This document shows, in pieces, positions 6,170 through 13,324 of a stretch of 22,450 bases of DNA. A program made the position numbers and the translations under genes. Below the pieces are notes generated by a model. That model had not been told where the DNA came from. It saw nothing but the letters and a program-made list of their open reading frames with translations, and did not search any database. Every line of letters starts with the position of its first letter. Within the stretch, counting starts at the first letter, position 1. The stretch comes from Candidatus Paceibacter normanii SCGC AAA255-P19. GTDB taxonomy: Bacteria; Patescibacteriota; Minisyncoccia; Minisyncoccales; Paceibacteraceae. The DNA is taken from contig ASKX01000010.1 of NCBI GenBank assembly GCA_000398025.1, positions 1 to 22,450 of the forward strand, given 5' to 3'.

Positions 6170-7011
6170 TTCAGATACTTAGCTTTTTTAATATTGTGCT
6201 CTTCTAAGGTTTCACTAAAAAGAGTTTCTCCTTCTGGAGTAGAAAGGTAATACCAAAATTCACTACTTTTAGGATATATTGCCGCCAAAATGCTTTCAAG
6301 GCCGGGATTGCAAATTGGATGCTCTGGCAACCCCAACCTCTCATAAGTTTCCATGGCCGCATCCACTTGAAGAGGCATGCCGATCTTTAATCTTTTCCAT
6401 AAAACATCGGCGGCCAGTTCTTTTTCTTCTTTGGTTTTCACCTCTTTTTCCAATAAAGAAGCCATAATAACTATTTCTGGGGTTATCTCAAGGTCTTTAG
6501 TCTTTTCCTGAAAATTAGCTTGCATTTTTTCAACAATTTCTTTCAGACTCGCCCCTCTCCTTACCCAATAAGTATCAGGAAAGAGATAACCTTCCAATTC
6601 TGACATTTCATCATATAATTCTTCGGCCTGAAACATTCCTTTGTTTTCAAAATAAAAGCCGACGTCTTTTAAGGTCCAGCCTTCAATTATGGTAATTTCT
6701 TCTTTAGCTATGTCTCCTGAAATAATTTTTTGAGCAATCTCAGCAGAACTCTCGGTTGAGCTTAAAGAATATTCACCGGCCTGAAGCTTACCTTGGGCCC
6801 CCTTTAGAAAAACATAAAACTCAAAAAAACATTTGCTTTTAATTAAATCTTCTTTTTCTAAGTTCTCTGCTACCAAAAAAAGATTCTCCCCTTTCTCGAT
6901 TAAAAAGAGCTTTGCCTCAGCAAAACAACAGCTCTTTGGCGAATAAACCCCCTGCCAAACAAAACCTCCCAAAGCAATAATTATTATCAAAAAAATAAGT
7001 GTCCTTTTCAT
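6166..7011 (-). CDS. mltG: Endolytic murein transglycosylase MltG, shortened
   Basis: MltG (YceG) is a membrane-anchored lytic transglycosylase that cuts nascent glycan strands. Seen: one N-terminal transmembrane helix (about 3-21), a LysM-like region (about 35-100), then the catalytic domain with LEGYLFPDTYWV (about 140-151) and ASLLEKEVK with the presumed catalytic Glu near residue 186. The C-terminus shows GLPEHPICNPGLESILAAIYP and ETLFSETLEEHN. At 281 residues it is shorter than the usual 330-350. Part of the loss is local: LQVDAA runs almost directly into ETYERLGLP, whereas E. coli has about 22 residues between the equivalent QTDPT and YNTY segments. No break in frame is seen. A double-hairpin element fills the gap upstream, and the PfpI gene overlaps its stop. 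Confidence 0.93.
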   Translation of the reverse strand: MKRTLIFLIIIIALGGFVWQGVYSPKSCCFAEAKLFLIEKGENLFLVAENLEKEDLIKSKCFFEFYVFLKGAQGKLQAGEYSLSSTESSAEIAQKIISGDIAKEEITIIEGWTLKDVGFYFENKGMFQAEELYDEMSELEGYLFPDTYWVRRGASLKEIVEKMQANFQEKTKDLEITPEIVIMASLLEKEVKTKEEKELAADVLWKRLKIGMPLQVDAAMETYERLGLPEHPICNPGLESILAAIYPKSSEFWYYLSTPEGETLFSETLEEHNIKKAKYLK

Positions 7012-7015
7012 ACAA

Positions 7016-7071
7016 CGAGATTTTAATTTATTAAAATCGAATGTTGGAGATGAAGCTTTAGCTTCATCGAC
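7016..7071 (-). repeat. Double-hairpin element, copy A (before mltG)
   Basis: On minus: stem 1 GATGAAGCT/AGCTTCATC (9 bp, loop AA), linker TCCAACATTCG, stem 2 ATTTTAA/TTAAAAT (7 bp, loop TAAA), tail CTCG. It starts right after the pcm stop and ends 4 nt before the mltG ATG (8 nt from the end of stem 2), so it fills the whole spacer. No Shine-Dalgarno is present. Confidence 0.85.
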
Positions 7072-7686
7072 TCATTTGGTGATGAGGGGAACGAAGATGA
7101 AGCCAGGGTATTCTTTTTCTTCAAAATGCTTCTGGTCCTTTTTGATATAAAGCCAAACTGAAGAATCAATAGGCACGACTATTCGGCCACCCACTTTTAA
7201 TTGCTCTTGCCAGGCAGAAGCAATCTCTCTGGCGGTAGCTGAAACCAAGATTTTATCATAGGGTGTCCCTTTTTGGTAACCCTTAGAGCCGTCAGCGCAA
7301 ATGCACTCCACTATTCCCTTTTCAATAAAATTGTATTTTTCGATATTCTTTTTGCCAAATTCCACCAATTCAGGTACTATGTCAATTGCTATAACTTTAC
7401 CTCTCTCTCCAACTATTTCAGCCAAAAGGGCAGCGGTCCAGCCCGAACCTGAACCAATGTCTAAAATTTTATCTCCCTCCTTCGGTTCTAATTGTTCTAT
7501 CATAAAAGCCACTACCAAAGGCTGGGAAATAGTTTGACCATAACCAATAGGCAGAGCTTCGTTCAACTCAGCCAGATTTTTCATATTCTCTGGCAAAAAA
7601 TCTATTCTCTTTATTCTCTTGAAGGCCTCAATTATCCTTGGCGTTTTTAACCACCCTTCTTCAATTAAATTATCGGCTAGTGCCAT
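7072..7686 (-). CDS. pcm: Protein-L-isoaspartate O-methyltransferase
   Basis: A 204-residue Pcm-type methyltransferase that uses S-adenosylmethionine to methylate L-isoaspartyl residues and start their repair. Seen: the substrate-side motif EALPIGYGQTISQPLVVAFM (about 43-62), SAM motif I (ILDIGSGSGWTAALLAEIVG, about 74-93), the acidic adenosine-binding strand (VIAIDIVPEL), and the later strand DKILVSATA in place of the common DRIxVTAA. It ends KVGGRIVVPI...IFVPLITK, usual for the family. The start overlaps the def 3' end by 17 bp, so the two are probably coupled. The N-terminus (MALADNLIEEGWLKTPRIIEAF) is complete. Cytoplasmic. Its stop is followed immediately by double-hairpin copy A. Confidence 0.94.
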   Translation of the reverse strand: MALADNLIEEGWLKTPRIIEAFKRIKRIDFLPENMKNLAELNEALPIGYGQTISQPLVVAFMIEQLEPKEGDKILDIGSGSGWTAALLAEIVGERGKVIAIDIVPELVEFGKKNIEKYNFIEKGIVECICADGSKGYQKGTPYDKILVSATAREIASAWQEQLKVGGRIVVPIDSSVWLYIKKDQKHFEEKEYPGFIFVPLITK

Positions 7687-8164
7687 ATTCTTTTAGTTTT
7701 TTCCTAATTCTTAGTTTCTGCCAAAAGCTAATTCTATCAATAAATAAAATGCCATCCAAGTGGTCAATTTCGTGTTGAAAAACTCGGGCCGGCAGACCTT
7801 CAGCTTTAATTTGAACTTTTTCTCCTTTCTCGTTCAGGGCCTCAATTTCTACTTCCTTGGCTCTTTTTATTTTCAAAAAAAGCCCTGGGAAACTTAAACA
7901 GCCCTCTTCCATTATTTCAGCTTCTTTGGTCTTTTTTATTATTTGAGGATTGATAAAAACCTGAGATCTCTCTTGGATGGGATAAACCACAATTACTCTT
8001 TTTGTTTCCCCTACTTGGGGAGCAGCTAAACCAATCCCATTTTTCTCTTGCATAGCTTCTATCATTTCCCAACCAAGATTTTTTATCTCTTCATTAACCT
8101 CCTTCACCTCTTCACATTTCTTCCTTAAAACTGGATTTGGATATTTAACTATTTCTTTACTCAT
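7670..8164 (-). CDS. def: Peptide deformylase
   Basis: A 164-residue deformylase that removes the formyl group from the initiator methionine of new proteins. All three metal-site motifs are present: GIGLAAPQVG (about 43-52), EGCLSFPG with the metal-binding Cys (about 91-98) and QHEIDHLDG with two His ligands and the catalytic Glu (about 129-137). Length is normal. The N-terminus (MSKEIVKYPNPVLRKKCEEV) is standard, so the start at 8164 is secure although no Shine-Dalgarno is visible; the ATG lies 7 nt beyond stem 2 of the hairpin element. It is coupled by a 17-bp overlap to pcm. Methionyl-tRNA formyltransferase is not in the window. Confidence 0.97.
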   Translation of the reverse strand: MSKEIVKYPNPVLRKKCEEVKEVNEEIKNLGWEMIEAMQEKNGIGLAAPQVGETKRVIVVYPIQERSQVFINPQIIKKTKEAEIMEEGCLSFPGLFLKIKRAKEVEIEALNEKGEKVQIKAEGLPARVFQHEIDHLDGILFIDRISFWQKLRIRKKLKEYGTSR

Positions 8165-8167
8165 AGA

Positions 8168-8221
8168 CCGAGTTTTTATTTATAAAAACGAAGGTAAAGA
8201 TGAGAATATAATTCTCATCGC
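8168..8221 (-). repeat. Double-hairpin element, copy B (before def)
   Basis: On minus: G-GCGATGA opening, stem 1 GATGAGAAT/ATTCTCATC (9 bp, loop TAT), linker TTTACCTTC, stem 2 GTTTTTAT/ATAAAAAC, tail TCGG. It starts directly after the stop of the ABC permease gene and ends 3 nt before the def ATG. Confidence 0.88.
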
Positions 8222-9451
8222 CTACTCGTATCTTCTAAGAGCTTCTACCGGTTTAAGTTTAGCTGCCTGCCTAGCTGGAAAGAATCCCGCCAAACAACCT
8301 ACGACAAATGAGAACACTAAACCAAAGATGATCAAGCCAGGGGTAATTGAAGCCGAGAAATAAAAGAGAGGATGTGCCTGGCCATATAGTTCAATTGTCT
8401 TAGCCAAACCAGCCCCCAACAAAGTTCCGCCAATCCCGCCAACAAAACCAATAATGCCTGCCTCAAAAAGGAAAATGCTCAAAACGGCAGAGTTAGTAGC
8501 GCCGATCGCCTTCATAATACCTATTTCTTTGGTTCTTTCCTTCACCGAAGTAAACATGCTGTTCATAATACCAATGCCGCCGACAACAATGGCGACTGAG
8601 GCAAAGGCGATGATGACAAATTGAATAATACCCAAAATAGTATCGACCATGTTTCCCATTTTTTCTGAAGTAAGCACGGAGAAGTCAGCTTCATCCGTTC
8701 CGATCCTTCTCTTCCTTGTCTCTTTAAGGCTTTCTTCTATTTTTTCGGCTACGACATTTTCGTCTACACCCTCTTCAAGTGTGACCATAGCGTAGGCGGC
8801 CGTCCCGCGCTTCTCTCCGGTTAATTCTTGGTATACTTTCATATCCATATAAATCATACTGTCATCCTGTTTTGAACCCAAAGAATTCAACGCTCCAGCT
8901 ATCTCAAATCTTCTTCCTTTTATAACCATTTCTGAACCTATTTCTACTTTTTTTGAAAAGATTTCATTAGTCACATGTGAACCAATCAAGATTTGATTGC
9001 CCTTGCTCGGCCACCTCCCTTCAGCTATACTCCATCCCTGAAAAAAACTTAAAATCTCCAAACCTTCTTTCCAAGGGTCATACCCTGCTATAGCAGCTTG
9101 TTTTGCCTCGTCCTTATATCTGACAACACTTCCCGTGTAAGAAAGTCCTAAAACTTCGTCCACGCCATCTGCTTTTTTAATTGCCTCCATATCTTCTGGC
9201 TGCAGCTTTACTCCGCCGAACATCATTGAGGAAAAAATATCTTCATCTCCTCCGGGCATAACCATAACCATCTCTCCCCCCATAGACTGCAGTTGCTGGT
9301 TAATGGTTGATTTTAATCCTTCGCTCAAAGAAAGCAGAGAAATTATCAGAAAGACGCCGATAACAATACCTAAAATAGTCAGAAAATTTCTTAATGTTCT
9401 TGTCCTGATGTTTCTTATGGCAATATTAAAATATTCTTTTAGTTTTTCCAT
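8222..9451 (-). CDS. ABC transporter permease, MacB/FtsX type
   Basis: A 409-residue permease. An N-terminal transmembrane helix in NFLTILGIVIGVFLIISLLSL (about 22-42) is followed by a large extracytoplasmic MacB-type domain (about 45-270: STINQQLQSMGGEMVMVMPGG, YKDEAKQAAIAGYDP, GTAAYAMVTLEEGVDE). Three C-terminal helices form the FtsX domain (about 282-310, 330-355, 372-395), with the coupling segment VKERTKEIGIMKAIGATNSAVL and the ending FFPARQAAKLKPVEALRRYE. The permease works as a dimer with the ATPase and adaptor encoded just upstream; this class extrudes or extracts substrates by mechanotransmission rather than classical transport. The start overlaps the ATPase gene by 13 bp. Substrate (peptide, lipid-like molecule or lipoprotein) cannot be predicted. 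Double-hairpin copy B follows its stop. Confidence 0.92.
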   Translation of the reverse strand: MEKLKEYFNIAIRNIRTRTLRNFLTILGIVIGVFLIISLLSLSEGLKSTINQQLQSMGGEMVMVMPGGDEDIFSSMMFGGVKLQPEDMEAIKKADGVDEVLGLSYTGSVVRYKDEAKQAAIAGYDPWKEGLEILSFFQGWSIAEGRWPSKGNQILIGSHVTNEIFSKKVEIGSEMVIKGRRFEIAGALNSLGSKQDDSMIYMDMKVYQELTGEKRGTAAYAMVTLEEGVDENVVAEKIEESLKETRKRRIGTDEADFSVLTSEKMGNMVDTILGIIQFVIIAFASVAIVVGGIGIMNSMFTSVKERTKEIGIMKAIGATNSAVLSIFLFEAGIIGFVGGIGGTLLGAGLAKTIELYGQAHPLFYFSASITPGLIIFGLVFSFVVGCLAGFFPARQAAKLKPVEALRRYE

Positions 9452-10152
9452 AGATATTCTTTGGCTATTGAATGGTTTTTAACTATCTGACCATCTTCAA
9501 TATTTACTATCTGTTCAGCGTAATTGGCTATCTTCGGATCATGAGTTACCACCACCATTGTTTTTCCTTGTTTTTTATGAAAATCAGTCAGGGTTTCCAT
9601 TATCATTTTTCCCGTAACAGAATCCAGATTTCCTGTCGGTTCGTCAGCGATAATTACTTCCGGATCGTTGGCAAAGGCTCTGGCCAGAGCCACCCTTTGT
9701 CTCTCTCCACCGGACAGTTCAGACGGTTGATGAAATGTTCTCTCCTTTAATCCAACTCTTTCCAAAATTCTTTCTGCCTTTTCTTTTCTCTCAGCTAAGG
9801 GCACTCCCTGGAAAATCATCGGGAGCATTACGTTTTGCACCGCATTTAGATTGGGCAATAAGTTGAATTCTTGAAAAACAAAACCCAATATCTCCCCCCG
9901 GAATTGGGATAGGTGACTTTCTGACATCTCTGAAATATCTTTTCCTTTTAAATATACTTTTCCCTTGTCCGGAAAATCCAAACAACCGATCATATTCAAA
10001 AGAGTTGATTTTCCGGACCCGGAAGATCCCATAATCGCCACAAAAGCGCCTGGAAAAATTTCCAGGCTTAGTCCCCTTAAGGCGTGCACTTCTATCTTCC
10101 CTAACTGATAAGTTCTCCAAACATTTTCTAATTTAATAATTGGCTCTGGCAT
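9439..10152 (-). CDS. ABC transporter ATP-binding protein, MacB/LolD type
   Basis: A 237-residue cytoplasmic nucleotide-binding subunit. Complete motifs: Walker A GSSGSGKST (about 42-50), Q-loop VFQEFNLLPNL (about 92-102), signature LSGGERQRVALARA (about 144-157), Walker B VIIADEPTGNLDS (about 164-176) and the H-loop VVVTHDPKIANYA. The EPTGNLDS text and size place it with LolD/MacB/FtsE-type ATPases, which pair with FtsX-fold permeases. It starts 3 nt after the adaptor gene and overlaps the permease start by 13 bp, so adaptor, ATPase and permease form one operon. Without other evidence the substrate is open. Confidence 0.95.
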   Translation of the reverse strand: MPEPIIKLENVWRTYQLGKIEVHALRGLSLEIFPGAFVAIMGSSGSGKSTLLNMIGCLDFPDKGKVYLKGKDISEMSESHLSQFRGEILGFVFQEFNLLPNLNAVQNVMLPMIFQGVPLAERKEKAERILERVGLKERTFHQPSELSGGERQRVALARAFANDPEVIIADEPTGNLDSVTGKMIMETLTDFHKKQGKTMVVVTHDPKIANYAEQIVNIEDGQIVKNHSIAKEYLWKN

Positions 10153-10155
10153 TTA

Positions 10156-11766
10156 TTAACGTAAAATTACCTCCTCTCCTTCGGATAGCCCAGAAAGAAT
10201 CTCTACCATGTCGTTGCTCCCCTTAAGACCGACTTCTATTTCTTTTTCTTCAATTTTTTCACCTTCTAAAATTTCAACTATTATTTTACCGTTTTTCTCT
10301 TGGAGTACATCCTCGGGGACGACTAAAACATTTTCTTTGGTTGCAGTTCTAATCTCCAGGTCAGCTGTCATTCCAGGTTTGACGCCGGCTGGTATCTCTC
10401 CAAAAGCGATGTTAACTTCGTAATAAACCACTCCTTCAACTATCTTTTCGGCCGGGTTAATTGAAATTACTTCTCCCTTAAAAACTTCATCAGGAAAAGC
10501 AACTAAGGAAATTTCCACTGGGTTGCCAACATCTATTTTAACAATGTCTTCTTCATAAATATCTACTTCTATTTCATAGGCGGCTTTGGGCAAAAGAACA
10601 ACTGCCGAGTCTTGGAGCATGGGCTGAACCGTCTCTCCTTCTCTCTTTTTTACTTCCACTACTTGAGCTTCAACCGGACTTCGGAGAGTAGCTTCGCTCA
10701 GTTGATTTTCCAGAGCTTTAACTTGAGCCTGGGCTTGGTCAATCTCAGCTTGATACAAATTAATGTCTTCTTTTTGAGCCGGAGCGGTAATTAGATTTAA
10801 CTCATCTTCAGCTACAGCCAAAACGCCTTCGGCAGCAGAAACTTTGGCTTGGGCAGTGTTGATATCTGCCTCATTGGCCAACTCGGTGGAAGAAATAGTT
10901 TGCTGAGCATTAGTAACGTTGGTTAAGGCAGTGTTAATATATTCCCGATGGGTGTCTAGGGAAGTTTTATCAGTAGAAGAAACTACAACATGATAACTTG
11001 AGCTTTGGCAATATTCTCGAATAGCTTTTAACGCACCAGATAGTTTAGATAAACCTTCTTTTGTCTGAGAAAAAGATTTGTCAATGTTTTCTTCCGAAGA
11101 ATCTGTTTTGGTTGCCTCTAAACTAGACTTGATTTGAGAAACTGCTTGAATAATTTTTTCTTCATTTTCTCTTACTCCAAATCCTTCCTGGTCATTTTGA
11201 GTAAAATAGGTTCTCTGAATAAGATCTACGCTATTTTGAACGTTGTAGGCCTTCAAATAGGCATCCTCTAAAACGTTTAAAGCGTCTTCGTAGGCAGCAT
11301 CTAAATCGTCTCCGGCTTGAGATTTTACATCTTGAAGATTCAGCTTGGCGTCTTTTAGAGAAATTTGGGCATTAAAAACAGTCGTTTCAGCTTTTTGAGT
11401 TTCTTCTTTGGTAGCGCCAGCCAATAATTTATTCAATTTGGCTTGAGCCAAAGAAAGAACGGCATTAGCTTCTTGAAGCTGAATTGTTAAATCGCTGGTC
11501 TCTAATCTTGCCAAAGCGGTTCCTTTTCTTACTTCCTCGCCAACTTCAATATAGATATTTTCAATCCGGCCGGCATTTTTGAAGCCGAGGCTTATTTCTT
11601 CGCCCTTCTTTACCTGGCCGGTCTCTGAAACTTCCTGAATAATTTCTCCCTGAGAAACCTCAACCAGATCGAAAGAAGGCTGGGTTTCTTTAAAAAACCC
11701 TTGATAGATGGCAATAATTATTAAGAGGGCCAAAATCCCCCCGGCAATTTTTTTCCAGTTAGTCAT
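10156..11766 (-). CDS. HlyD/MacA-like periplasmic adaptor protein, long coiled-coil form
   Basis: A 536-residue adaptor. An N-terminal transmembrane anchor (about 6-24) is followed by the first half of a biotinyl/lipoyl-like domain (SETGQVKKGEEISLGFKNAG then VGEEVRKGTALARLE), a very long alpha-helical hairpin (about 90-365, rich in Ala, Gln and Glu), the second lipoyl half (ATLRSPVEAQVVEVKKREGETV), and beta-barrel and membrane-proximal parts (VEISLVAFPDEVFKGEV, GMTADLEIRTATKENVLVVPEDVL). The hairpin is longer than in typical MacA (about 370 aa total). It probably joins the ATPase and permease of the same operon to span the envelope. The start overlaps the end of the 122-aa membrane gene by 8 bp. 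A tripartite outer-membrane partner is not in the window and may not exist in a lineage without a classical outer membrane (inference). Confidence 0.93.
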   Translation of the reverse strand: MTNWKKIAGGILALLIIIAIYQGFFKETQPSFDLVEVSQGEIIQEVSETGQVKKGEEISLGFKNAGRIENIYIEVGEEVRKGTALARLETSDLTIQLQEANAVLSLAQAKLNKLLAGATKEETQKAETTVFNAQISLKDAKLNLQDVKSQAGDDLDAAYEDALNVLEDAYLKAYNVQNSVDLIQRTYFTQNDQEGFGVRENEEKIIQAVSQIKSSLEATKTDSSEENIDKSFSQTKEGLSKLSGALKAIREYCQSSSYHVVVSSTDKTSLDTHREYINTALTNVTNAQQTISSTELANEADINTAQAKVSAAEGVLAVAEDELNLITAPAQKEDINLYQAEIDQAQAQVKALENQLSEATLRSPVEAQVVEVKKREGETVQPMLQDSAVVLLPKAAYEIEVDIYEEDIVKIDVGNPVEISLVAFPDEVFKGEVISINPAEKIVEGVVYYEVNIAFGEIPAGVKPGMTADLEIRTATKENVLVVPEDVLQEKNGKIIVEILEGEKIEEKEIEVGLKGSNDMVEILSGLSEGEEVILR

Positions 11767-12127
11767 ATTTTTGTTTAGATAAAATTTTATACCAGTCGGG
11801 ATAACAAGTAATCCCTTGAAAAATTACTCCCCCTAAAATCCCGCAGGAAAGTTGAGGAGAAAAAGGGAAAAATTTAAGGGTTAATCCCGAAATCAAAATG
11901 CCTAAGCATATTACCCAGTGATGTAGGTGTAATTGATATTTGCCAATACCAAATCTTAATGACTTCACCTTTCCTGGAATGCCAGGCTCCTCACCGGAAA
12001 GGAGTTTGGCCGTGAAATATCCCATAAGCACTCCCAAATAAATCTCTAAAGAGAACAGAGCTAGAGGCATACTCCAAAAAAATCTTGACTTGGCCAATTT
12101 CGGTTTTAAAAAATGTAATTTTTTCAT
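11759..12127 (-). CDS. Small integral membrane protein, unknown (122 aa)
   Basis: No characterised family is recognised. The likely start is the ATG 4 nt after the encoded CCA of tRNA-Trp; an upstream in-frame extension would translate tRNA sequence. Three hydrophobic segments: about 18-40 (FWSMPLALFSLEIYLGVLMGYF), about 71-88 (HHWVICLGILISGLTLKF) and about 93-107 (LSCGILGGVIFQGI). A His cluster (YQLHLHHWV) lies at the entry to the second helix and a DWYKIL segment follows the third; these could be functional because polar aromatic clusters next to membranes are often kept. I recall similar hypothetical proteins in Patescibacteria but cannot verify it. It occupies the place where secE commonly follows tRNA-Trp, but it lacks the SecE signature. 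Overlap with the adaptor gene suggests the same operon. Confidence 0.72.
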   Translation of the reverse strand: MKKLHFLKPKLAKSRFFWSMPLALFSLEIYLGVLMGYFTAKLLSGEEPGIPGKVKSLRFGIGKYQLHLHHWVICLGILISGLTLKFFPFSPQLSCGILGGVIFQGITCYPDWYKILSKQKYD

Positions 12128-12131
12128 GACT

Positions 12132-12208
12132 TGGCGGGTCCGCCAGGACTCGAACCTGGAACCTGCGGTTTTGGAGACCGCCATTCTAGCCAGTTGAACT
12201 ACGGACCC
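12132..12208 (-). tRNA. tRNA-Trp (anticodon CCA)
   Basis: On minus, acceptor GGGTCCG/CGGACCC, discriminator G, anticodon stem GCGGT/ACCGC with loop CTCCAAA (CCA at 34-36), T-arm CCAGG TTCGAGT CCTGG. A 3' CCA is encoded (12134-12132), unlike the other three tRNAs here. Its 5' end directly abuts the rpmG stop codon. Confidence 0.95.
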
Positions 12209-12373
12209 TTATTTCTTTAATTCTTTATGTACTGTATGTTTTCTACACCACTTGCAGAATTTTTTCAATTCTAACTTCTTCTCGCTAGCTTTCTTTGATT
12301 TACGAGTATAATAATTTATTCTTTTACATTCTTGACACTGAAGTTTTACAAATGGTTTCTTTTTTACTGCCAT
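12209..12373 (-). CDS. rpmG: Ribosomal protein bL33
   Basis: A 54-residue large-subunit protein of normal length. Start MAVKKKPFVKLQCQECKRINYYTRKSKK; two CxxC pairs (QCQEC near residues 13-16 and FCKWC near 40-43) make the zinc-ribbon (C+) form, so it needs zinc. The C-terminus CRKHTVHKELKK is standard. The start at 12373 is chosen by homology; upstream in-frame codons belong to tRNA-Thr. It sits 12 nt after tRNA-Thr and its stop codon touches the first base of tRNA-Trp, so maturation of the tRNAs must cut the mRNA at both ends. In many bacteria rpmG lies in this neighbourhood with secE-nusG-rplKAJL. Confidence 0.95.
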   Translation of the reverse strand: MAVKKKPFVKLQCQECKRINYYTRKSKKASEKKLELKKFCKWCRKHTVHKELKK

Positions 12374-12385
12374 GGATTTCGCTTG

Positions 12386-12457
12386 AGCCGGAGACGAGAA
12401 TTGAACTCGTGCTCTTCTCTTTACCAAAGAGATGTTTTACCACTAAACTACTCCGGC
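12386..12457 (-). tRNA. tRNA-Thr (anticodon GGT)
   Basis: On minus, acceptor GCCGGAG/CTCCGGC, discriminator T, anticodon stem TCTCT/AGAGA with loop TTGGTAA (GGT), T-arm ACGAG TTCAATT CTCGT. No encoded CCA. Only one base separates it from tRNA-Tyr upstream. Confidence 0.95.
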
Positions 12458-12458
12458 C

Positions 12459-12541
12459 TGGGCAGGGAGGGATTCGAACCCCCGAAGGCCGAGGCCATGT
12501 GGTTTACAGCCACACCCGTTTGTCCACTTCGGTACCTACCC
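12459..12541 (-). tRNA. tRNA-Tyr (anticodon GTA)
   Basis: On minus, acceptor GGGTAGG/CCTGCCC with one G-T pair, discriminator A, anticodon stem TGTGG/CCACA with loop CTGTAAA (GTA), and the long variable arm usual for bacterial tRNA-Tyr. No encoded CCA. First gene of the Tyr-Thr-rpmG-Trp cluster. Confidence 0.95.
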
Positions 12542-12557
12542 TAAAAATATATATTCT

Positions 12558-12586
12558 ATCTTAGCAAATTAACTGCTACTGTTCAA
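12558..12586 (-). promoter_or_regulatory. Promoter of the tRNA-Tyr cluster
   Basis: On minus, TTGAAC (12586-12581), 17-nt spacer, TAAGAT (12563-12558). Predicted start about 12551, ten bases before tRNA-Tyr. The -35 overlaps the end of the dispersed CATCCTTC motif at 12584-12611. Confidence 0.55.
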
Positions 12587-12611
12587 CTTGTCCTGAATTT
12601 ATTGAAGGATG
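12584..12611 (-). repeat. Dispersed CATCCTTC...TCAGGACA motif, copy 1
   Basis: On minus, CATCCTTCAATAAATTCAGG continues into ACAAGTTG. It matches 14074-14096 on plus at 20 of 23 positions. It covers the trmD stop codon and runs into the -35 of the tRNA-Tyr promoter. Confidence 0.6.
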
Positions 12612-13267
12612 ATTTTGGCTTGTTTTTTCCGCCATTGGGCAATTTTCTTATGGTCGCCAGACAAAAGCACCTTTGGCGCTTTCCACTTGACTCCTTTTTT
12701 TGGCGAAAAAACTTCAGGCCGGGTATATTGAGGATATTCAATAAATCCTTTTTCTTTGGTGATTCTTTCCTTTAATAATTGGGGTTTGCCCAATACTTTA
12801 GGAATTAACCTAGCTACCGTTTCCATCGCTACCATAGCTGGCAGCTCTCCGCCCATTAAATCATAATCCCCTATTGACAGCTCAACATCGGCAACGTGCT
12901 TGGCCACCCTTTCATCTATTCCTTCGTAACGGCCGCAAATCATAATTATTTGGTCTAGCTTGCTAAACTTGTAAGCTATTTGCTGGTTAAATTTCTTACC
13001 GCGCGGAGTAAATAGGATAACTTTTGCCTTTTTCTTTTTTTTGATATCTTTTACTGCTTTGTAGATTGGCTCCACCTTGAGCACCATTCCCAATCCCCCG
13101 CCAAAGGGCCGGTCATCAACCGTTTTATGCTTATCTTTGGTCCACTTCCTTAGATTATGGATATTAATTTTAATTAAACCCTTTACTTGGGCTTTTTTTA
13201 TAAAAGATTCTTTCAGATAAGAATCAAAAATCTCGGGGAAAATGGTAATGATATCAAATTTTAGCAT
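12599..13267 (-). CDS. trmD: tRNA (guanine-N1-)-methyltransferase TrmD
   Basis: A 222-residue SPOUT (knot-fold) methyltransferase that makes m1G37 in tRNAs to prevent +1 frameshifting. Seen: MLKFDIITIFPEIFDSYLKESF at the N-terminus, DDRPFGGGLGMVLK (about 51-64), the SAM-knot motifs ICGRYEGIDERV and SIGDYDLMGGELPAMVAME, and PQYTRPEVF in the C-terminal domain. Length is slightly below E. coli TrmD (255), as is common. It follows khpA at a distance; rimM, which normally sits between khpA and trmD, is absent, and so is rplS downstream. It probably has its own promoter with the -10 in a hairpin loop (13309-13337). The last codons carry a dispersed repeat motif. Confidence 0.96.
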   Translation of the reverse strand: MLKFDIITIFPEIFDSYLKESFIKKAQVKGLIKINIHNLRKWTKDKHKTVDDRPFGGGLGMVLKVEPIYKAVKDIKKKKKAKVILFTPRGKKFNQQIAYKFSKLDQIIMICGRYEGIDERVAKHVADVELSIGDYDLMGGELPAMVAMETVARLIPKVLGKPQLLKERITKEKGFIEYPQYTRPEVFSPKKGVKWKAPKVLLSGDHKKIAQWRKKQAKIILQ

Positions 13268-13291
13268 AGGCGATGAAGTTTTCCTTAAACA

Positions 13292-13324
13292 AAAACGGTG
13301 CCTTTCCTATATTAGCACCGTTTT
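13292..13324 (-). terminator. Intrinsic terminator after khpA
   Basis: AAAACGGTGC (13292-13301) and GCACCGTTTT (13315-13324) form a perfect 10-bp stem around a 13-nt loop; on minus the second arm ends in a T-tract (TTTTTG). The stem is self-complementary in both directions, but only the minus strand meets genes here. The loop contains the -10 of a promoter for trmD. Confidence 0.75.

Noticed and set aside
7085..7115. CTTCATCTTCG-like text at the end of pcm resembling the element linker
   Set aside because: It codes the family-typical FIFVPLI ending of Pcm, so protein constraint explains it.
12295..12564. Plus-strand frames through the tRNA cluster
   Set aside because: They are translated tRNA antisense sequence, with no homology or start signals.
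13262..13290. Possible further double-hairpin copy (GGCGATGAAG) before trmD
   Set aside because: No TCATC arm or second stem follows; only about 10 bases match and it is at best a remnant.
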